From the NCBI RefSeq assembly GCF_010811875.1, contig NZ_VKHP01000077.1, forward strand, positions 1 through 34,638: a stretch of 34,638 nucleotides of DNA, in the 5' to 3' direction. Positions within the stretch are counted from its first letter, which is position 1, and each line of letters starts with the position of its first letter. A program made the translations under genes and the position numbers. The stretch comes from Bradyrhizobium uaiense (lineage in GTDB: Bacteria > Pseudomonadota > Alphaproteobacteria > Rhizobiales > Xanthobacteraceae). The notes below the pieces were generated by a model. That model worked only from the letters and a program-made list of their open reading frames with translations, did not search any database and was not told the origin of the DNA. Below are positions 31,541 through 34,638 of the stretch, piece after piece.

Positions 31541-32896
31541 ATGATTCAAGACACGATCCGCACCGGCTTTGCCGGCGCCCCCGTCGTCACGGCGATGGAG
31601 GTGATCCCGGTCGCCGGCCGCGACGGCATGCTCCTCAATCTGAGCGGCGCACATGCGCCGTTCTTCACCCGCAACCTCGTCATCCTTACCGACAACTCCG
31701 GCCACACCGGCGTCGGCGAGGTGCCGGGCGGCGAGAAGATCCGCAAGACGCTGGAAGATGCCCGCGACCTCGTCGTCGGCCACACCATCGGAGGGTGCAA
31801 CAACATCCTGGCATCGATGCGCCAGACCTTCGCCGACCGCGACGCCGGCGGCCGCGGCAAGCAGACCTTTGACCTCCGCGTCACCATCCACGCGGTCACC
31901 GCGGTGGAGTCAGCGCTGCTCGACCTGCTCGGCCAGCATCTCAATCTTCCGGTCGCAGCCCTGCTCGGCGAAGGCCAGCAGCGCTCCAGCGTCGAGACGC
32001 TCGGCTATCTCTTCTTCGTCGGCGACCGCAGGAAGACCAGCCTGCCTTACGTCGAGAGCGAGACCGGCAAGCCTGACTGGTTCAATCTGCGCCATCAGGT
32101 GGCGATGACGCCGGACGCGATCGTGCGCCTCGCCGAAGCGACGCAGGCGCATTACGGCTTCGCCGATTTCAAGCTCAAGGGCGGCGTGCTTGCGGGCGAG
32201 CAAGAGATCGAGGCCGTCACCGCGATTGCCAAACGCTTTCCGAACGCACGCGTCACGCTCGATCCGAACGGCGCCTGGTCGCTCGATGAGGCGATCCGGC
32301 TGTGCAGCAACATGCACGGCGTGCTCGCCTATGCCGAGGATCCCTGCGGCGCCGAGGCCGGCTTCTCCGGCCGCGAGATCATGGCCGAGTTCCGCCGCGC
32401 TACGGGGCTACCGACCGCCACCAACATGATCGCGACCGACTGGCGCCAGCTCTCCCACGCGCTGCGGCTAGGCGCCGTCGACATTCCGCTTGCCGATCCG
32501 CATTTCTGGACCATGCAGGGCTCGGTGCGGGTGGCGCAGACCTGTCGCGACAACGGCCTGACCTGGGGCTCGCACTCCAACAATCATTTCGACATCTCGC
32601 TGGCGATGTTCACCCATGTCGGCGCCGCCGCACCGGGCAAGGTGACCGCGATCGATACCCACTGGATCTGGCAGGACGGCCAGGCGTTGACGCGGGAGCC
32701 GTTACAGATCAAGTGCGGCAAGATCGCCATCCCGGACCGGCCGGGCCTCGGCATCGAGCTCGATCGCGGTGCCATCGAGGCGGCGAACGCGCTATACAAC
32801 CAGCATGGCCTCGGCGCCCGCGACGACGCGCTGGCCATGCAGTTCCTGATCCCCGGCTGGACCTTCGACGACAAGCGTCCCTGCCTCGTGCGCTAA
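31541..32896 (+). CDS. gudD: Glucarate dehydratase
   Basis: A 451-residue enolase-superfamily enzyme, close to the 446 residues of E. coli GudD. It dehydrates D-glucarate (and often L-idarate) to 5-dehydro-4-deoxyglucarate with Mg2+. The active site is complete: the KxK pair Lys211 and Lys213 in FKLKGG, metal ligands Asp241 (DPNGAW), Glu266 (EDPCG) and Asn295 (ATNMI), and the catalytic His345 in GSHSNNHFD. It starts at ATG 31541 with GGGAGGAG upstream. It sits between the gene for the next enzyme, KdgD, and the final dehydrogenase, so the order on the DNA is not the order of the pathway. Ten bases or fewer separate its stop from the ribosome site of the next gene. Confidence 0.95.
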   Translation: MIQDTIRTGFAGAPVVTAMEVIPVAGRDGMLLNLSGAHAPFFTRNLVILTDNSGHTGVGEVPGGEKIRKTLEDARDLVVGHTIGGCNNILASMRQTFADRDAGGRGKQTFDLRVTIHAVTAVESALLDLLGQHLNLPVAALLGEGQQRSSVETLGYLFFVGDRRKTSLPYVESETGKPDWFNLRHQVAMTPDAIVRLAEATQAHYGFADFKLKGGVLAGEQEIEAVTAIAKRFPNARVTLDPNGAWSLDEAIRLCSNMHGVLAYAEDPCGAEAGFSGREIMAEFRRATGLPTATNMIATDWRQLSHALRLGAVDIPLADPHFWTMQGSVRVAQTCRDNGLTWGSHSNNHFDISLAMFTHVGAAAPGKVTAIDTHWIWQDGQALTREPLQIKCGKIAIPDRPGLGIELDRGAIEAANALYNQHGLGARDDALAMQFLIPGWTFDDKRPCLVR

Positions 32897-32917
32897 CAAG
32901 AAAGGTTGGAGAGAAAC

Positions 32918-34366
32918 ATGACCGCTCACCAGAAGAACTTCATCGCCGGCGAATGGATCGACGGAACCAGCATCACGCGGGACATCAACCCCTCCAACAC
33001 GGCCGACGTGGTCGGCGAATACGCCAAGGCCGACAAGGCGCAGACCGAAAAGGCGATCGCCGCCGCGAAGGCCGCGTTCCCGACCTGGGCGCGCTCGACG
33101 CCGCAGGAGCGCTTTGACGCGCTGACCAAAATCTCCGTCGAAATCCTCGCCCGCAAGGAAGAGCTCGGCCGCCTGCTCGCGCGCGAGGAAGGCAAGACAC
33201 TCCCGGAAGGCATCGGCGAGGTGGCGCGCGCCGGACAGATCTTTGCATTCTTTGCCGGCGAGGCGCTGCGGCTGATGGGCGAGAAGGGTGCATCGGTGCG
33301 CCCGGGCCTCGATGTCGAGATCACCCGCGAGCCGGTCGGCGTCGTCGGCATGATCACGCCGTGGAATTTCCCGATCGCGATCCCGGCCTGGAAGATCGCG
33401 CCGGCGCTCTGCTACGGCAATTCAGTCGTGTTCAAGCCGGCCGAGCTGGTGCCGGGCTCCGCGCATGCGCTGTCCGAGATCATCGCCCGCTCCGGCATTC
33501 CTGCCGGCGTGTTCAACCTCGTGGTCGGCTCGGGCTCGGTGGTCGGCCAGACGCTGCTGGATCATCCCGACGTTGCCGCGATCTCTTTCACCGGCTCGGT
33601 GCAGACCGGCCGCAAGATCGCGCAGGCCTGCGTGCTCTCCAACCCCATGAAGAAGTTCCAGCTCGAGATGGGCGGCAAGAACCCGCTTGTCGTGCTCGAC
33701 GACGCCGATGTGAAGGTCGCAGTCGAGGTCGCCGTCAACGGTGCCTACTTCTCGACGGGCCAGCGCTGCACGGCGTCGTCGCGCCTGATCGTCACCGCAG
33801 GGATTCACGACCGCTTCGTCGCGGCGATGACCGAGCGCATGAAGGGCCTTTCGGTAGACGACGCGTTGAAGAGCGGCGTGCATGTCGGCCCCGTCGTCGA
33901 CCAGAGCCAGCTCGACCAGAACCTCCGCTACATCAAGATCGGCCAGGACGAAGGCGCCCGCCTGCACTGGGGCGGCGAGCTGTTGAACCGCGAGACGCCC
34001 GGCTTCTATCTGCAGCCGGCACTATTCACCGAAGCGACCAACCAGATGCGCATCGCCCGCGAGGAGATTTTCGGCCCGGTCGCCTGCGTGATCCGCGCCA
34101 AGGATTATGAGGAAGCGCTGGCGATCTCCAACGACACCGAATTCGGCCTCGCCTCGGGCATCTGCACCACAAGCCTGAAATACGCCTCTCATTACAAGCG
34201 CAACAGCGAGGCCGGCATGGTGATGGTCAATCTGCCGACCGCCGGCGTCGACTACCACGTGCCGTTCGGCGGCCGCAAAGGCTCGAGCTACGGCGCGCGC
34301 GAACAGGGGGCCTATGCCCGCGAGTTCTACACCACGGTGAAGACGGCTTATACGTTCCCGGGTTGA
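32918..34366 (+). CDS. 2-oxoglutarate semialdehyde dehydrogenase (2,5-dioxovalerate dehydrogenase)
   Basis: A 482-residue ALDH-superfamily enzyme, from ATG 32918 with GGAGAG upstream; a TTG at 32906 is in frame but lies at that ribosome site. Key residues: Asn150 in TPWNFPIAIP, FTGSVQTG (224-231), the general base Glu250 in LEMGGKNP, the nucleophile Cys284 in GQRCTASS, and EEIFGPVACV near 385. As the last gene after kdgD and gudD it should oxidise 2-oxoglutarate semialdehyde to 2-oxoglutarate, EC 1.2.1.26, feeding the TCA cycle. The C-terminal GRKGSSYGAREQG is typical of the KGSADH group. The call combines family and operon context. Confidence 0.92.
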   Translation: MTAHQKNFIAGEWIDGTSITRDINPSNTADVVGEYAKADKAQTEKAIAAAKAAFPTWARSTPQERFDALTKISVEILARKEELGRLLAREEGKTLPEGIGEVARAGQIFAFFAGEALRLMGEKGASVRPGLDVEITREPVGVVGMITPWNFPIAIPAWKIAPALCYGNSVVFKPAELVPGSAHALSEIIARSGIPAGVFNLVVGSGSVVGQTLLDHPDVAAISFTGSVQTGRKIAQACVLSNPMKKFQLEMGGKNPLVVLDDADVKVAVEVAVNGAYFSTGQRCTASSRLIVTAGIHDRFVAAMTERMKGLSVDDALKSGVHVGPVVDQSQLDQNLRYIKIGQDEGARLHWGGELLNRETPGFYLQPALFTEATNQMRIAREEIFGPVACVIRAKDYEEALAISNDTEFGLASGICTTSLKYASHYKRNSEAGMVMVNLPTAGVDYHVPFGGRKGSSYGAREQGAYAREFYTTVKTAYTFPG

Positions 34367-34404
34367 CGATCGTTGAGACGCGATGTAGCCGCGTAGGTGC
34401 TGCG

Positions 34405-34526
34405 CCCCCTCTCCCGCTTGCGGGGGAGGTCCGCACGCGACGAGCGACGCGAAGCGTCGTCCGGAGTGTGACGGGCGGGGGCTGTCTCCAAAATATGACT
34501 CGTGGAGAGAGCCCCCACCCCGACCC
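34405..34526. repeat. Family A palindromic repeat, copy 3, cut by the adapter junction
   Basis: CCCCCTCTCCCGCTTGCGGG and the bases after it (from 34405) form the same type of hairpin arm as copies 1 and 2. A second inner hairpin follows (GCGACGC/GCGTCGT region). The right arm begins GCCCCCACCCC near 34511 but breaks off at 34526, where adapter sequence starts. Confidence 0.6.
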
Positions 34527-34596
34527 CTGCCTCCTATACACATCTGACGCTGCAGACGGTCTACCCTGTGGAGACATCGGGGGACGCCGTATCACG
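34527..34596 (+). other. Sequencing artefact: Illumina Nextera adapter read-through at contig end
   Basis: Bases 34527-34545 match the 19-base Tn5 mosaic end used in Nextera kits at 17 positions (core CTATACACATCT). Bases 34546-34559 match the following 14-base adapter part at 12 positions (GACGCTGC then GACG). Bases 34560-34567 (TCTACCCT) occupy the eight-base index position. Bases 34568-34596 match the flow-cell primer end at 22 of 29 positions, including CGCCGTATCA. The translation LLYTSDAADG in this stretch is a familiar adapter-derived peptide. The bases after 34596 are probably read noise. Nothing from 34527 onward should be treated as genome. Confidence 0.93.
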
Positions 34597-34638
34597 ATAA
34601 GCACGCAATAGAGAACTCGGTTCACGTGAAGTGAGAAG

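Noticed and set aside
34527..34545. Tn5-like mosaic end as evidence of a natural transposon
   Set aside because: The following bases match Nextera adapter, index slot and flow-cell primer in order, so it is library-preparation sequence.
34363..34625. Short open frames at the contig end on both strands
   Set aside because: Their C- or N-terminal parts are translated adapter sequence.
1..34638. CRISPR arrays, tRNA or rRNA genes, insertion sequences and prophage genes
   Set aside because: Looked for and not seen: no regularly spaced direct repeats, no cloverleaf-like segment noticed, no transposase, integrase or phage structural protein in any frame.

Overview
The window looks like the end of a draft contig from a Bradyrhizobium-type alphaproteobacterium. 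This is judged from the high GC content, gene families typical of that genus (a DUF2778 L,D-transpeptidase, a PilZ protein starting SVEKFLKQRAVRITVNG, an acetylpolyamine amidohydrolase), and nested-palindrome intergenic repeats of the kind common in Bradyrhizobium genomes. No rRNA, tRNA, CRISPR array, insertion sequence or phage gene was seen. The last ~70 bases are not genomic: they match an Illumina Nextera adapter read-through with sequencing errors.

Layout. (1) 1-5010: an aromatic or organic-acid catabolic block. A permease cut by the window edge, an aldehyde dehydrogenase and a GlcG/HbpS-like protein run on +. They converge on an MhpA-like FAD monooxygenase and a shortened extradiol-dioxygenase-like VOC gene on -. 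(2) 5310-7271: a membrane GGDEF-EAL protein. (3) 7518-10382: a Rieske oxygenase, GntR/FCD regulator and VanB-like reductase in one minus-strand operon, with a promoter and two GTATAC-centred palindromes upstream. (4) 10636-17050: cell envelope and signalling genes (DUF2778 L,D-transpeptidase, a second GGDEF-EAL protein, a DOPA-dioxygenase-family protein with a methyltransferase, an unknown protein, a PilZ protein). (5) 17431-19869: a crotonase lacking both usual catalytic glutamates, a palindromic repeat, an SDR dehydrogenase, and a deletion scar joining the start of one gene to the end of another. (6) 19889-23613: a sugar-oxidation operon (arabinose/galactose 1-dehydrogenase, aldose 1-epimerase, SMP-30 lactonase, then a TetR gene). 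(7) 23851-27663: acetylpolyamine amidohydrolase, a divergent TetR gene, and a two-gene operon of a MetX-like alpha/beta hydrolase and a fatty acid desaturase. (8) 27791-34366: a complete D-glucarate catabolic locus.

The glucarate locus is the most coherent system. A GudP-like MFS symporter imports the sugar diacid. Glucarate dehydratase makes 5-dehydro-4-deoxyglucarate, KdgD converts this to 2-oxoglutarate semialdehyde, and an aldehyde dehydrogenase makes 2-oxoglutarate. A LysR gene sits between transporter and enzymes. The transporter and the enzyme operon each carry the same operator-promoter module with identical internal spacing, which suggests control by one regulator, most simply the LysR protein. 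The LysR gene has a 12-bp inverted repeat whose arms contain its two candidate start codons. The upstream sugar-oxidation operon lacks its own dehydratases and semialdehyde dehydrogenase, so it may share the last step with the glucarate locus.

Decay is visible in two places: the VOC gene appears to have lost its middle, and 19485-19869 is a fusion of two gene remnants.
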